DNA of 64,000 nucleotides, taken from JBCBXA01 sp039816825. Lineage in GTDB: Bacteria; Pseudomonadota; Alphaproteobacteria; Rhizobiales; Rhizobiaceae. Below are positions 7,769 through 16,999 of this stretch, in pieces (the first letter of the stretch is position 1; each line of letters opens with the position of its first letter). The translations under genes were made by a program, and so were the position numbers. The stretch covers positions 62,001 through 126,000 of the forward strand of contig JBCBXA010000001.1 of the NCBI GenBank assembly GCA_039816825.1. Direction: 5' to 3'. Below the pieces are notes generated by a model that did no database searches, was not told the origin of the DNA, and saw only the letters and a program-made list of their open reading frames with translations.

Positions 7769-8977
7769 ATGATCTTCAACCGAGCAAGGGCGACAGACCT
7801 TTCATCAGCCGCCTTCCAATCCAATCCACTTCCCATGGTCAGAGCCATGCAGCAGCGTGGGCCATTGGTTGAAGAGCGGCTGCCCATCGTAGGTAAGATG
7901 TACTTTGCGACCACGCAGGCTGCTTGCGCCTCGGTGTTGAAGAACGGTGCCGACCTCACGGTCCGGCAGGGCGATGGCTCGGTGGCTGGCATGAAATGGT
8001 GGATGCCGCGAATCCTCGACATGCTGGCGCGCAACATGCTTTCCGTGGACGAGCCTGATCATACCCGCCTGCGCAGGGCAGTCGATGCCGGGTTTCGGCG
8101 TCGTGACATCATGGCGCTGGAGCCCCGCCTGCACGAGATTGCAGACGCCTTGCTGATCGAACTTCACAAGCCGGGTGAAGCTACTGACTTCAACTTGTTC
8201 GCACGCCAGTTTCCGCTGTTGGCGATTTGCGAACTGCTGGGTCTCACAGACGAGCGGCGGTATGGCTTCATCGCTGCGGCGGATGCCATGACCCGTGTGT
8301 CCAGCGCTTTGGACATCATCCGCATGATCCCCGCACTGAGGAAACTCCGCGCGCTTTGTGCTGATGAGATAGACGCGCAACGGCGGCAACCGCGTGATGG
8401 CCTGATCGGTGAATTGGTGAATGCGGAACGCGATGAGCGGTTATCTGACGATGAGCTCATCGCCATGGTCTTTCTGCTGTTCATGGCCGGTCATGAAACC
8501 ACGTCCAACACGCTCGCGGGTGGCCTGTTTGAACTGATGCGCCACCCCGACCAGATGGAGGCTCTGCGCAATGGGGCTGACATGAATATGGCGGTTGAGG
8601 AAGTGCTGCGCTACGTCTCAGCCGTTCAGATGACCAAGCCTCGCTATGCCCAGCGCGATGTTGAAGTGGAGGGGGAAGTCCTTCCAAAGGGCTCGCAAGT
8701 CATGGCCTTGCTGGTGGGGGCGAACTTCGATCCTGCGGTCATTGAGAGCCCCGAGATTTTCGACATCACACGCACGCCCAACCGCCATCTGAGCTTCGGA
8801 TCGGGCGCCCATTTTTGTCTCGGCTTGATGCTTGCTCGGCTGGAGCTGCGCGTGGCACTCCGAGCCATCTTGGATCGGTATCAGAGCGTCCAGCTGGCCA
8901 TTCCAGAAGCGGATGTGAAATGGCGAAAGCGCCTGGGCGTGCGGTCGCTTGAAGCTCTGCCTCTCACGATGCGCTAG
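7769..8977 (+). CDS. Cytochrome P450
   Basis: A soluble bacterial class I P450 of 402 residues. Seen are the I-helix oxygen-binding motif AGHETTS (240-246), the ExxR motif EVLR (278-281), and the heme loop FGSGAHFCLG with the thiolate ligand Cys350. It needs a ferredoxin and reductase for electrons, and neither gene is nearby. The substrate cannot be told from sequence. It starts 46 bp after prpE on the same strand; an in-frame TTG at 7748 is less likely than the ATG used. It converges on pgk with only 7 bp between stop codons. Confidence 0.9.
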   Translation: MIFNRARATDLSSAAFQSNPLPMVRAMQQRGPLVEERLPIVGKMYFATTQAACASVLKNGADLTVRQGDGSVAGMKWWMPRILDMLARNMLSVDEPDHTRLRRAVDAGFRRRDIMALEPRLHEIADALLIELHKPGEATDFNLFARQFPLLAICELLGLTDERRYGFIAAADAMTRVSSALDIIRMIPALRKLRALCADEIDAQRRQPRDGLIGELVNAERDERLSDDELIAMVFLLFMAGHETTSNTLAGGLFELMRHPDQMEALRNGADMNMAVEEVLRYVSAVQMTKPRYAQRDVEVEGEVLPKGSQVMALLVGANFDPAVIESPEIFDITRTPNRHLSFGSGAHFCLGLMLARLELRVALRAILDRYQSVQLAIPEADVKWRKRLGVRSLEALPLTMR

Positions 8978-8984
8978 CCCATCC

Positions 8985-10184
8985 TCACGCCGCGCGATGC
9001 AGCGCCTCTACGCCGGGTAGGGGCTTGCCTTCCATCCACTCCAGGAATGCGCCCCCGGCGGTGGAGATGTAGGTGAACTGATCTGCCACCCCGGCATGGT
9101 TGAGCGCTGCGACGGTGTCACCTCCACCTGCCACCGAGATCAGCTTGCCCGCTTTGGTTTCAGCCGCTGCGGCTTCAGCGGCAGCCACCGTCGCGCGGTC
9201 AAAGGGCTCGATCTCGAAGGCCCCCATAGGGCCATTCCAGACCAGGGTTTCAGACAGGCCAATCCATTCGGCAATCTTGGCGATGGTTTTGGGGCCGACA
9301 TCCAGTGCCATCATGTCGGCGGGGATCTCGTCAATGTCGACCGTTTGGCTTGGGGCGTTGGCTGCAAACTCGCTGGCGACGACAACGTCTTCGGGCAGCA
9401 CGATGGCGCAGGAGAGTTGCTTGCTCTTCTCAATGATCTGCCGTGCGGTGTCCGCCAGATCATGCTCGCAAAGCGATTTGCCAACGTCATAGCCCTGGGC
9501 CGCCAGGAAGGTGTTGGCCATGCCGCCACCAATGACCAGGGCGTCGACCTTCTCGATCAGGTTCGAGAGGAGATCGAGTTTCGTGGAGACTTTTGCTCCA
9601 CCCACAATGGCTGTGACAGGGCGCTTGGGGTTGCCCAGGGCAGCGTCAAGCGCTTCGAGCTCAGCCTGCATGGTGCGGCCGGCATAGCTTGGCAGGTGTT
9701 GCGTGATGCCTTCCGTAGATGCGTGCGCACGGTGGGCCGCTGAGAACGCATCGTTGATGTAGATGTCTCCCAGTTCGGCCAGTTCAGCGCCGAAGGGCGG
9801 GTTGTTCTTCTCTTCACACGGGTGGAAGCGTGTGTTCTCCAGGAGCAGAACATCGCCAGCAGAGATGGCAGCAATGGCGGCCTTCGCCGGTTCGCCGCAG
9901 CAGTCATCAGCGAAAGCCACGCTGTGCCCGAACACGCCCTCGACGGCTGGGATTATCTGCCTGAGGCTCATTTCGGGAACCACCTGACCCTTTGGCCGTC
10001 CGAAATGAGCGAGCATCGCGACTTTCGCGCCTTTGCCTGCGAGTTCCGCGATAGTCGGCTTGATGCGCTCAATGCGCGTTGTGTCTGTGACCGTCTCACC
10101 TTCCATGGGCACGTTCAGGTCAACGCGCACCAGACACACCTTGCCTTCAATGTTTGTGAGATCATCCAGAGTGCGGAATGTCAT
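8985..10184 (-). CDS. pgk: Phosphoglycerate kinase
   Basis: Full-length 399-residue enzyme transferring phosphate between 1,3-bisphosphoglycerate and ADP. Recognisable segments are the N-terminal VRVDLNVPM, MLAHFGRPKG, LLLENTRFHPCEEKN, AIVGGAKVSTKLDLL and the C-terminal nucleotide-binding SVAGGGDTVAAL followed by TYISTAGGAFLEWMEGKPLPGV. It is on the same strand as gap and tkt but separated from them by five other genes, and a LysE-type exporter ends 9 bp before its start, so the two are probably co-transcribed. Confidence 0.97.
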   Translation of the reverse strand: MTFRTLDDLTNIEGKVCLVRVDLNVPMEGETVTDTTRIERIKPTIAELAGKGAKVAMLAHFGRPKGQVVPEMSLRQIIPAVEGVFGHSVAFADDCCGEPAKAAIAAISAGDVLLLENTRFHPCEEKNNPPFGAELAELGDIYINDAFSAAHRAHASTEGITQHLPSYAGRTMQAELEALDAALGNPKRPVTAIVGGAKVSTKLDLLSNLIEKVDALVIGGGMANTFLAAQGYDVGKSLCEHDLADTARQIIEKSKQLSCAIVLPEDVVVASEFAANAPSQTVDIDEIPADMMALDVGPKTIAKIAEWIGLSETLVWNGPMGAFEIEPFDRATVAAAEAAAAETKAGKLISVAGGGDTVAALNHAGVADQFTYISTAGGAFLEWMEGKPLPGVEALHRAA

Positions 10185-10193
10185 TTTGAGGTC

Positions 10194-10811
10194 CTAACGG
10201 TTGGTGCCGGTGGTGGCCGCTATGCCAACGCCAAAGGCGAGCAGGGCCAGTCCGAATGTCTGTTCGAGGCGCTGCTTGATGCGCCTAAACGCGTTGCGAA
10301 CAGAAGGAAGGGTGAAGAACAGGGTCACAAGCGCAAACCAGACGAACACGCCACCTGCCATGATGATTCCATAGCCAATCTTGGTGGCCAGCATGGTTTC
10401 GGGTGACGTGACCTGAAGAAACACCGACATGGCAAACAAGGTTGCCTTGGGGTTGGTCGCATTGGTCAGGAAGCCCCAGCGCAACGCCCGCCAGGGTGGC
10501 ATGGCGGCGGCTCTTGATTGAGGCAGCTCAGGGGAGGCCTGCTTCCACATGGTGAAGCCAAGGAAAATCAGATAGGCCGCGCCCGCCAGCTTGAGCGCGC
10601 TGAACAGAAAGATGGATTGCGACACCAGAAGCGCGATGCCTGCGATGGCATAGGCCGCGTGCATGCTGACGGCGAGGGCCACGCCTGCGGCGGTCATGAG
10701 GCCTGCCATGCGCCCACCTGAAATGGTGTTGCGGAGCACCACCACAAAATCAGGCCCCGGTACGACGGCCGCGATGATGGTGATGGAAATGACTGTCAGG
10801 AGTTCGATCAT
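10194..10811 (-). CDS. LysE/RhtB-family amino-acid exporter
   Basis: A 205-residue inner-membrane protein with the family signature near its N-terminus (AAVVPGPDFVVVLRN, then GRMAGLMTAAGVALA) and six hydrophobic helices. LysE/RhtB proteins export amino acids such as lysine, threonine or homoserine; which one is unknown here. A GGAGG box lies 9 bp before the ATG. It is immediately upstream of pgk with a 9-bp gap and diverges from the DsbA-like gene. Confidence 0.9.
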   Translation of the reverse strand: MIELLTVISITIIAAVVPGPDFVVVLRNTISGGRMAGLMTAAGVALAVSMHAAYAIAGIALLVSQSIFLFSALKLAGAAYLIFLGFTMWKQASPELPQSRAAAMPPWRALRWGFLTNATNPKATLFAMSVFLQVTSPETMLATKIGYGIIMAGGVFVWFALVTLFFTLPSVRNAFRRIKQRLEQTFGLALLAFGVGIAATTGTNR

Positions 10812-10946
10812 GGGTAACTACCTCCGCGGCAGGCCTACACTCAGAAAGGGATGGCGACAACGCTACGACAGTTCATTCGATACCGGTTCCCATCTCGCTT
10901 CGCAGTGCTAGTTGGCTTTCGGCGCACAGATGTTTGGAGAGCCTGA

Positions 10947-11603
10947 ATGCAGAACAGTTCGCCACCGGATTTGATCTATGGTTTCGATGCCCTTTGCGGC
11001 TGGTGCTACGGTGCCATACCGGCGATGCGCGCTTTGCTGGCAAAGCGCCCTGACTTTTCTGTCCAAGTGATCCACGGTGGACTTGTCACTGGTGCGCGTG
11101 TCGGCCCTTACAGCGAGATGGTAGAGTACATTCGAGGTGCGTCGGCGCGGATGTCAGATGTAACGGGTCAGGAATTGTCATCGGCTTTCTTTGATCTCAT
11201 CTCTAGCGAGCCGCCGATTGTTTCAGGATCTGCCAAGCCTGCATGGGCAATCATGCAAATGCGCGAAATCGCTCCCGAGAACGAGTTGGCTTTGGCCCAT
11301 CTGGTGCAAGAGGCGCATTTCCGCGATGGCCGAGACCTCAACGATCCGAACACGTACCACCATATCTGCGCAGTCAGCGACATGCCGGAATTGGATCTGG
11401 AAGGCTTGGAAGGTGTAACCGAAGCAACCCCGTTGGTGATCTCTGAATTTGGCCGAGCCGCTGCGATGGGGATTTCCTCTTTTCCTACGGTGCTGGCACG
11501 GGCGCAGGAAGGCAGCAACGCTTATGCGAAGCTACCCTCGATCTACGAACCCGGTCAGTTTGTGTCTATGGTGGAGCAGCACCTGGCTGGTATTGCTGCA
11601 TAG
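10947..11603 (+). CDS. DsbA-family thioredoxin-fold protein
   Basis: A 218-residue protein without signal peptide, starting with a thioredoxin-fold strand and DALCGWCYGAIPAM; the CGWC pair at about residues 17-20 is the redox site. The middle helical insertion and a C-terminal segment with a probable cis-proline (FPTVLARA) fit the COG3531 DsbA-like group. It probably acts as a cytoplasmic disulfide or thiol oxidoreductase; partners are unknown. GGAG precedes the ATG by about 6 bp. It converges on the SH3 protein gene with 4 bp between stops. Confidence 0.82.
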   Translation: MQNSSPPDLIYGFDALCGWCYGAIPAMRALLAKRPDFSVQVIHGGLVTGARVGPYSEMVEYIRGASARMSDVTGQELSSAFFDLISSEPPIVSGSAKPAWAIMQMREIAPENELALAHLVQEAHFRDGRDLNDPNTYHHICAVSDMPELDLEGLEGVTEATPLVISEFGRAAAMGISSFPTVLARAQEGSNAYAKLPSIYEPGQFVSMVEQHLAGIAA

Positions 11604-11607
11604 GTGC

Positions 11608-11976
11608 TCAGTGCCAGCCAAAGGCGGCGGGGTGGACGCTGGCGAAGTCTTCACCTTTGCGGACGAGGTAGCGGCCATTCACCCAGCCCTCTTTCCAGCC
11701 GCGGTGAATTTTGCACCAGTCAGCGCCGGATTTGATTATGCAACGCTCCACATAGACAACGCGCCCGAGTTTGATCGAACCGGCTTTCTGGCTGTGAGCT
11801 GCTGGCCATTTGCGGATGTTCAGCCGATCCCAGGCCGGGAAGCCTTGGGTAATGGCCTTGCGCTCGACATAGTAGCCTTCAGCCGCAGCGGGCGCGACTG
11901 ACATGGCCAGACCTGTCAGAGCTGCTCCTAAGGTTGCTGCCGTCACAATGGCGCGGATGTTGAAGATGCTGGTCAT
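11608..11976 (-). CDS. Exported SH3-domain protein
   Basis: A 122-residue protein with a signal peptide (TAATLGAALTGLAMSVAPAAA, probable cleavage after AAA near residue 36) and a single bacterial SH3-type domain: LNIRKWPAAHSQKAGSI, GRVVYVERC, WCKIHR, GWVNGRYL. Two cysteines in the domain may form a disulfide in the periplasm. Such domains often bind cell-wall or protein ligands; the role here is unknown. GGAGAGAG precedes the ATG. Confidence 0.8.
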   Translation of the reverse strand: MTSIFNIRAIVTAATLGAALTGLAMSVAPAAAEGYYVERKAITQGFPAWDRLNIRKWPAAHSQKAGSIKLGRVVYVERCIIKSGADWCKIHRGWKEGWVNGRYLVRKGEDFASVHPAAFGWH

Positions 11977-12037
11977 AATCTCTCTCCTGCTCTGCGCGCT
12001 CTTTGGCGCTGTTGAGGAGAGGTTTGGCAGGTCACGA

Positions 12038-12065
12038 CTGAACGGCGTCTGAGATCGCCGTTCAG
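12038..12065. repeat. Perfect 10-bp inverted repeat between genes
   Basis: CTGAACGGCG-tctgagat-CGCCGTTCAG is a perfect stem 24 bp beyond the DUF924 stop and upstream of the SH3 gene start, both on the minus strand. No T-run follows on the minus strand, so it may be a Rho-dependent or processing signal rather than an intrinsic terminator. Confidence 0.6.
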
Positions 12066-12088
12066 TTTCGGTTCAGGGGATCCGAGCA

Positions 12089-12655
12089 TTAGACCGGAGT
12101 GCCACCATCGAGGTCTCGCTCGGCCAGATAAGCCGCTTCTTGAGGAGTGTTTGCGCGGCCCAGCACCGCGTTGCGCGTCGGATATCGACCAAATCGTTCA
12201 ACGACAGAGCGATGGCCTTGGGAAAATTTGAGGGCCTGCTCGTTCTCCAAAGCCTCAAACAGCGGAAGCCCTTCGTCGTGCACGACCAGACTCTCGGCGT
12301 GCATGTAGGGCATCAGCATGAAATGCCGCTGCTCGGTGGTCAGCTTCTCGTGATCGCCCTGACGTACGGCCTCCTGCGCGAGGGCGCGGGCCTGTGCGTC
12401 ATAGGCATAAGCCTGGCCTGACCCGCGATGGATCTGCCGCGAGAACTGATCGAGCACGATGATTTCGGCCAGCCTCCCGTGGGGTGTATCACGCCATGCG
12501 CTTAACTCGCCGGCGCCTGCGGCTTCTAGCGTGTCACCGAACTGGTCGCGCACCTTCTCGTCAAAGGCATCCGAAGATTGCCACCAGTCGCTCTGTCCGT
12601 GCTGTTCGAACCAAAAGTTGAGAACATCATCCGGGGTGGTTGTCTTGTTTGCCAT
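12089..12655 (-). CDS. DUF924-family protein
   Basis: A 188-residue helical protein with DUF924 hallmarks: DDVLNFWFEQ at the start, WRDTPHGRLAEIIVLDQFSRQIHRGSGQAYAYDAQARALAQ in the middle, FMLMPYMHAESL and FGRYPTRNAVLGR near the end. The family is TPR-like and widespread in proteobacteria, with no assigned function that I know. The ATG at 12655 (MANKTTTPDD) is chosen because upstream in-frame codons lack family similarity and GGAGG lies close upstream. It follows gap on the same strand. Confidence 0.88.
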   Translation of the reverse strand: MANKTTTPDDVLNFWFEQHGQSDWWQSSDAFDEKVRDQFGDTLEAAGAGELSAWRDTPHGRLAEIIVLDQFSRQIHRGSGQAYAYDAQARALAQEAVRQGDHEKLTTEQRHFMLMPYMHAESLVVHDEGLPLFEALENEQALKFSQGHRSVVERFGRYPTRNAVLGRANTPQEAAYLAERDLDGGTPV

Positions 12656-12729
12656 GCCTGCCTCCGCAAAAGAAAAGGGCCGCCGAGAAGGCAGCCCGTT
12701 TCCGTGCATATAGGGGTCGAGATCGCTTT

Positions 12730-13731
12730 CTACAGCAGCTTGCCCATGGCGACCGCCGTATCGCCCATGCGGTTTGAGAAGCCCCATTCATTGTCATACC
12801 AGCTCATCACGCGCACCAGATTGCCTTCGAGCACTTTGGTCTGTTGGCTGGCGAAGTTGGATGAATGCGGGTCGTGGTTGAAGTCGATCGAGACTTTGCT
12901 CTCAGGGGCGTAGTCGAGCACGCCTTTCAACTCGCCTTCGGCAGCAGCCTTGATGGCTTCATTCACCTCTTCAGCCGTCACGTCTCGTGATGGCACGAAC
13001 TTCAGGTCGATGAGTGACACGTTGGGGGTCGGCACGCGGATGGCGGAGCCATCGAGTTTGCCTGCCAGTTCGGGCAATACCAGGCCAACAGCCTTCGCGG
13101 CGCCGGTGGATGTCGGGATCATGGACATGGCCGCCGCGCGGGCGCGGTAGAGGTCCTTGTGCATCGTGTCGAGGGTTGGCTGATCACCGGTGTAGGAGTG
13201 CACCGTGGTCATGTAGCCCTTCTCGATGCCGAAAGCCTTGTGCAGCACATAGGCGACGGGCGCGAGGCAGTTGGTGGTGCATGATGCGTTGGAGACGACG
13301 ACATCGTCAGACGTCAGCACGTCGTGATTGACGCCATAGACGATGGTCTTGTCAGCATTAGCGCCTGGCGCTGAGATGAGAATGCGTTTCGAACCGTTCT
13401 CCAGATGCATCGCTGCCTTGTCGCGTGCGGTGAAGATGCCCGTGCACTCAAGTGCTATGTCTACGTCCGACCAGGGCAGTTCCTTGGGGTCGCGGATGGC
13501 GGTCACGCGGATGTCGTTGCGGCCAAGATTGATGCTGTCCCCATTGACGGAAACCGTGCCGGGATAGCGGCCATGGACCGAGTCGTAGCGCAGCAGGTGA
13601 GCATTGGTCTCCACCGGCCCCAGATCGTTGATCGCAACCACTTCGATGTCGGTGCGCCCGCTTTCGTAAATGGCGCGAAGCACGTTGCGGCCAATGCGGC
13701 CAAACCCGTTGATGGCGACTTTAACGGCCAT
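12730..13731 (-). CDS. gap: Glyceraldehyde-3-phosphate dehydrogenase, type I
   Basis: A 333-residue tetrameric dehydrogenase. The Rossmann start INGFGRIGRNVLRAIYE is followed by AINDL, whose aspartate suggests NAD+ preference. The catalytic cysteine is Cys151 in SNASCTTNCLAP, and WYDNEWGFSNRM is intact near the C-terminus. It catalyses oxidation and phosphorylation of glyceraldehyde 3-phosphate. It lies 134 bp after tkt on the same strand, and GGAGA precedes the ATG. Confidence 0.97.
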   Translation of the reverse strand: MAVKVAINGFGRIGRNVLRAIYESGRTDIEVVAINDLGPVETNAHLLRYDSVHGRYPGTVSVNGDSINLGRNDIRVTAIRDPKELPWSDVDIALECTGIFTARDKAAMHLENGSKRILISAPGANADKTIVYGVNHDVLTSDDVVVSNASCTTNCLAPVAYVLHKAFGIEKGYMTTVHSYTGDQPTLDTMHKDLYRARAAAMSMIPTSTGAAKAVGLVLPELAGKLDGSAIRVPTPNVSLIDLKFVPSRDVTAEEVNEAIKAAAEGELKGVLDYAPESKVSIDFNHDPHSSNFASQQTKVLEGNLVRVMSWYDNEWGFSNRMGDTAVAMGKLL

Positions 13732-13865
13732 GGAAAATCTCCTGCTGAGGGAAGAGGTCAGAAAAGACGGATGTCAGGCGCAGCCATAAACCGGCTGGCG
13801 GATGGAATCCACCCGCCACGCCGTTTCAGACAGCGCTTTCCGGAAAGCTGGCCGCAATGCTCGGG

Positions 13866-15851
13866 CTAGCCGAGCTGCGCCTTGGCAGCGGTGACAACCG
13901 CTTCTGCCGTGATGCCAAAATGATTGTACAGATCGGCAATCGGAGCCGAAGCGCCGAAGCTGTCCATGCCAACAAAGCGTCCACCATCGCCAAGGAACAG
14001 GTTCCAGCCCATTTCCACGCCCGCTTCTACCGCAACACGAGCGGCAGCATCACCAATGACAGACGCTCGATATTCGTCGCTCTGGCTGCGGAACAGTTCA
14101 AAGGATGGAACGGACACCACGCGGGCGCCGATGCCCTCTTCTTCCAGCTTGGCTTGGGCTTCGATGGCAATGTTCACTTCCGAGCCAGAGGCAAAAATCG
14201 TCACCTGCTCTTCAAGGCTGGTGCCAGAGATGGTGTAGGCTCCCTTGGTGCAATGGTTCTTTTCATCATGCTCTTTGCGGCAGGCAGCGAGACCCTGGCG
14301 CGTCAGTGCCAGAACAGTTGGGCCGTCTGTGCGTTCGAGTGCCAGCTGCCAGGCTTCTGCCGTTTCCATGGCATCGGCCGGACGCAGCGTTACCAGACCC
14401 GGGATGCAGCGCATGGCGGCCAGATGCTCGACCGGCTGGTGGGTGGGGCCATCTTCGCCAAGACCGATGGAGTCATGGGTCATCACATAGACCACGCGCT
14501 GGTGCATCAGTGCGGAGAGGCGGATCGCCGGGCGGCAATAGTCAGTGAAGGCGAAAAACGTGCCGCCGTAGGGAATCAAACCGCCGTGCAGCGCGATACC
14601 ATTCATGGCGGCGGCCATGCCATGTTCGCGAATGCCATAGCCAACATAGCGACCGGTGAAGTCATCGGCGCTGATGGTCACCATGCCTTCGGTCTTCGTG
14701 TTGTTGGAGCCCGTCAGATCTGCGGAGCCGCCCAAGGTCTCGGGAATGGCTGCATTGATGACCTCAAGAGCCATCTCGCTCGATTTGCGGGTGGCAACTT
14801 TGGGTTGGTCGGCAGCGAGGGTTTGGCGATACTCGTCCATGGTCCGCTCAAAGCCGGAGGGCAGGCGGCCCTCCATACGACGCAGGAACTCACCACGCTT
14901 TGTGGCATCGGCGGCCGCAACGCGCTCATCCCAGTCATGGCGCGTCTTGGCTGCATTCAGCGCTGCGATGCGCCACGCGTCGTAGATATCGGTTGGAATA
15001 TGGAAGGGCTCATGCTCCCAGCCGAGCGCTTCGCGTGTGGCCGCGATCTCTTCATCGCCCAAGGGCGAGCCGTGGGCCTTCGAGGTGCCCGCCTTGTTGG
15101 GTGACCCGAAGCCGATCTGCGTCTTGCACGCGATCATAGTTGGCTTGTCGGAGGACTGGGCCTCCCGGATAGCGGCCTCGATGGCCGCCGGATTGTGCCC
15201 ATCGCAGGAAAGCGTGTTCCAGCCCGATGCTTGGAAGCGCATGGCCTGATCTGTGGAGTCAGCTATGGAAACCGGGCCATCGATGGTGATGTTATTGTCG
15301 TCCCAAAGCACGATGAGTTTGCTGAGCTTCAGGTGGCCGGCGAGCGCAATGGCTTCCTGGCTGATGCCTTCCATGAGGCAGCCGTCGCCCACCAGGCAGT
15401 AAGTCATGTGATCAACAAGGTCGTCGCCGAACTCTGAGTTCAGCACGCGCTCGGCCAGCGCCATGCCGACGGCGTTCGCAATGCCCTGGCCGAGAGGGCC
15501 GGTGGTGGTTTCAATGCCGGCGGCATATCCAAATTCCGGGTGACCGGCAGTCTTGGCGCCGAGCTGGCGGAAGTTCTTGATCTCGTCGATGGTCATATCC
15601 TCATAACCGAGGAGATGAAGCAGCGAATAGAGTAGCATCGAACCGTGTCCGGCAGACAGAACAAAGCGGTCCCGGTCAGGCCAATTGGGCTGCGTTGGGT
15701 CAAACTTCATGAACTTGGTGAAAAGCACGGTCGCAATGTCGGCTGCACCCATCGGCAGGCCCGGGTGGCCGGAATTGGCCTTTTGCACCGCGTCCATGGA
15801 GAGGGCGCGGATGGCGTTGGCCATGTCAGCGTGGCGGTTCGAGAGATTCAT
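13866..15851 (-). CDS. tkt: Transketolase
   Basis: A 661-residue thiamine-diphosphate enzyme of the pentose phosphate pathway that moves two-carbon units between sugar phosphates. Visible are the N-terminal ANAIRALSMDAVQKANSGHPGLPMG, the ThDP/metal motif GDGCLMEGISQEA through WDDNNITIDG, and the pyrimidine-domain segment FFAFTDYCRPAIRLSALM with THDSIGLGEDGPTHQPVE. The ATG at 15851 (MNLSNRHADMANAI) fits the family; in-frame codons further upstream have no similarity. It heads the minus-strand series tkt-gap. The 134-bp gap after it has a 9-bp inverted repeat near 13790-13815 without a T-run. Confidence 0.96.
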   Translation of the reverse strand: MNLSNRHADMANAIRALSMDAVQKANSGHPGLPMGAADIATVLFTKFMKFDPTQPNWPDRDRFVLSAGHGSMLLYSLLHLLGYEDMTIDEIKNFRQLGAKTAGHPEFGYAAGIETTTGPLGQGIANAVGMALAERVLNSEFGDDLVDHMTYCLVGDGCLMEGISQEAIALAGHLKLSKLIVLWDDNNITIDGPVSIADSTDQAMRFQASGWNTLSCDGHNPAAIEAAIREAQSSDKPTMIACKTQIGFGSPNKAGTSKAHGSPLGDEEIAATREALGWEHEPFHIPTDIYDAWRIAALNAAKTRHDWDERVAAADATKRGEFLRRMEGRLPSGFERTMDEYRQTLAADQPKVATRKSSEMALEVINAAIPETLGGSADLTGSNNTKTEGMVTISADDFTGRYVGYGIREHGMAAAMNGIALHGGLIPYGGTFFAFTDYCRPAIRLSALMHQRVVYVMTHDSIGLGEDGPTHQPVEHLAAMRCIPGLVTLRPADAMETAEAWQLALERTDGPTVLALTRQGLAACRKEHDEKNHCTKGAYTISGTSLEEQVTIFASGSEVNIAIEAQAKLEEEGIGARVVSVPSFELFRSQSDEYRASVIGDAAARVAVEAGVEMGWNLFLGDGGRFVGMDSFGASAPIADLYNHFGITAEAVVTAAKAQLG

Positions 15852-16140
15852 GAAAGGGCCTGTTTGTGTTGTTTTCACGAGGCAAAGACGGTGCTCAGCC
15901 GGTTTGTGGCAACGCGGCTTGATGAGCGCGGCGACACTTATCAGGTGGTCCATTCGAGTCAACGCGACGATGGGTAAGGTGCGCGGGCATAAGTGCCGCG
16001 CGATCTTGACGGCTGGCGACGGCGCCCCTTACACCTGCTCAACGCTTTGGCGAAGGAAGCTGCGCCAAGTGCCAGATTGTAAAGCTATTTGCGGCCCTCA
16101 CTTTCGGGGCGGGCTGGGCCGCGCATGCAGTGGGGACAGC

Positions 16141-16416
16141 GTGCAGGACCAACTCAACACCGCCATCTCGGATTTGACCGCAGCGCTGGAACGCCTGGAA
16201 ACCGTGATAGACGCCCGGCTTGATCGTCAGCGCACCGTGGAAGAAGTCGAGGACGAAGTCGTGCGCATGCGCGCCGACCGTGTTCGCCTTGCTGAGAGCC
16301 TTGACGAAAGTGAAGCCCGGGCCAACCGGCTGGTGGACGCCAATGCCGAGGTTTCCAATCGTCTGGTCGGTGCTCTTGAGAGCATCCGGGCCGTCCTTGA
16401 CCGGCATCCGGCCTGA
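16141..16416 (+). CDS. DUF4164 family coiled-coil protein
   Basis: A 91-residue protein that is predicted almost entirely as coiled coil (NTAISDLTAALERLETVID through RANRLVDANAEVSNRLVGALESIRAVLD). DUF4164 genes typically sit just upstream of zapA in alphaproteobacteria, as here (90 bp apart), so a link to cell division is plausible but not shown. The GTG at 16141 is preceded by GGGGA; the frame is open further upstream, but that part crosses the tkt promoter region and lacks similarity. Confidence 0.75.
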   Translation: MQDQLNTAISDLTAALERLETVIDARLDRQRTVEEVEDEVVRMRADRVRLAESLDESEARANRLVDANAEVSNRLVGALESIRAVLDRHPA

Positions 16417-16506
16417 AATGCGCCTTAGCCGCAAATAGGCCGTCTTCACTTCGCAAGCTGCGGCATTATCGCCAAGTTACCCAATTCAGTCCGCCCCGGA
16501 GCCTCC

Positions 16507-16875
16507 ATGCCTCACGTCGTCGTCAACATAAATGGGAAGCCCTATCGCATGGCCTGTGACGATGGGCAGGAGGCCCACCTGCAGGCACTGGGCGAGCGGC
16601 TGGACGGCTATGTCACGAGCCTGAAGGGCAGTGTTGGCGAGATTGGTGATCAGCGGCTGACTGTGATGGCGGGCGTTATGGCAGCGGATGCCCTGAGCGA
16701 AGCCGAAGAACGCGTTGCGAAGCTCGAGGCGGAGCTAAAGGCGTTGCGGTCACAGGTTGAGGCGAGTTCTGCCACGTCTGTTCAAGCCAATTCCGAGACC
16801 ATCGCCAAACTGGGCGAAGCGACCAAGGCGGTGGACGCTATCACCAACCGGCTGAAGGAACGTGGCGGCGCCTGA
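16507..16875 (+). CDS. zapA: Cell division protein ZapA
   Basis: A 122-residue FtsZ-ring-associated protein. The N-terminal ZapA domain is clear: VVVNINGKPYRMACDDGQEAHLQALGERLDGYVTSLKG, followed by a long coiled coil (ALSEAEERVAKLEAELKALRSQVE) used for dimerisation. It cross-links FtsZ filaments at mid-cell. In most alphaproteobacteria it is followed by the 6S RNA gene and ygfA; here a dddP-like gene lies in between. Confidence 0.93.
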   Translation: MPHVVVNINGKPYRMACDDGQEAHLQALGERLDGYVTSLKGSVGEIGDQRLTVMAGVMAADALSEAEERVAKLEAELKALRSQVEASSATSVQANSETIAKLGEATKAVDAITNRLKERGGA

Positions 16876-16999
16876 ACGCCTCACGGCTGAACCCACCCAT
16901 CCCGCTGAACCCATTCCAATGTGTGGCCAGCGGCAAAAGGGGCGCAATCTGGCATGGACGCGGAAGCGGCACTGGCCAACTGTGAAGTTGGAGGCTGCC

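Noticed and set aside
13857..15104. A long open frame (about 415 codons) antisense to tkt
   Set aside because: It mirrors the high-GC codon pattern of tkt, has no ribosome-binding site or recognisable domain, and lies wholly within a certain gene.
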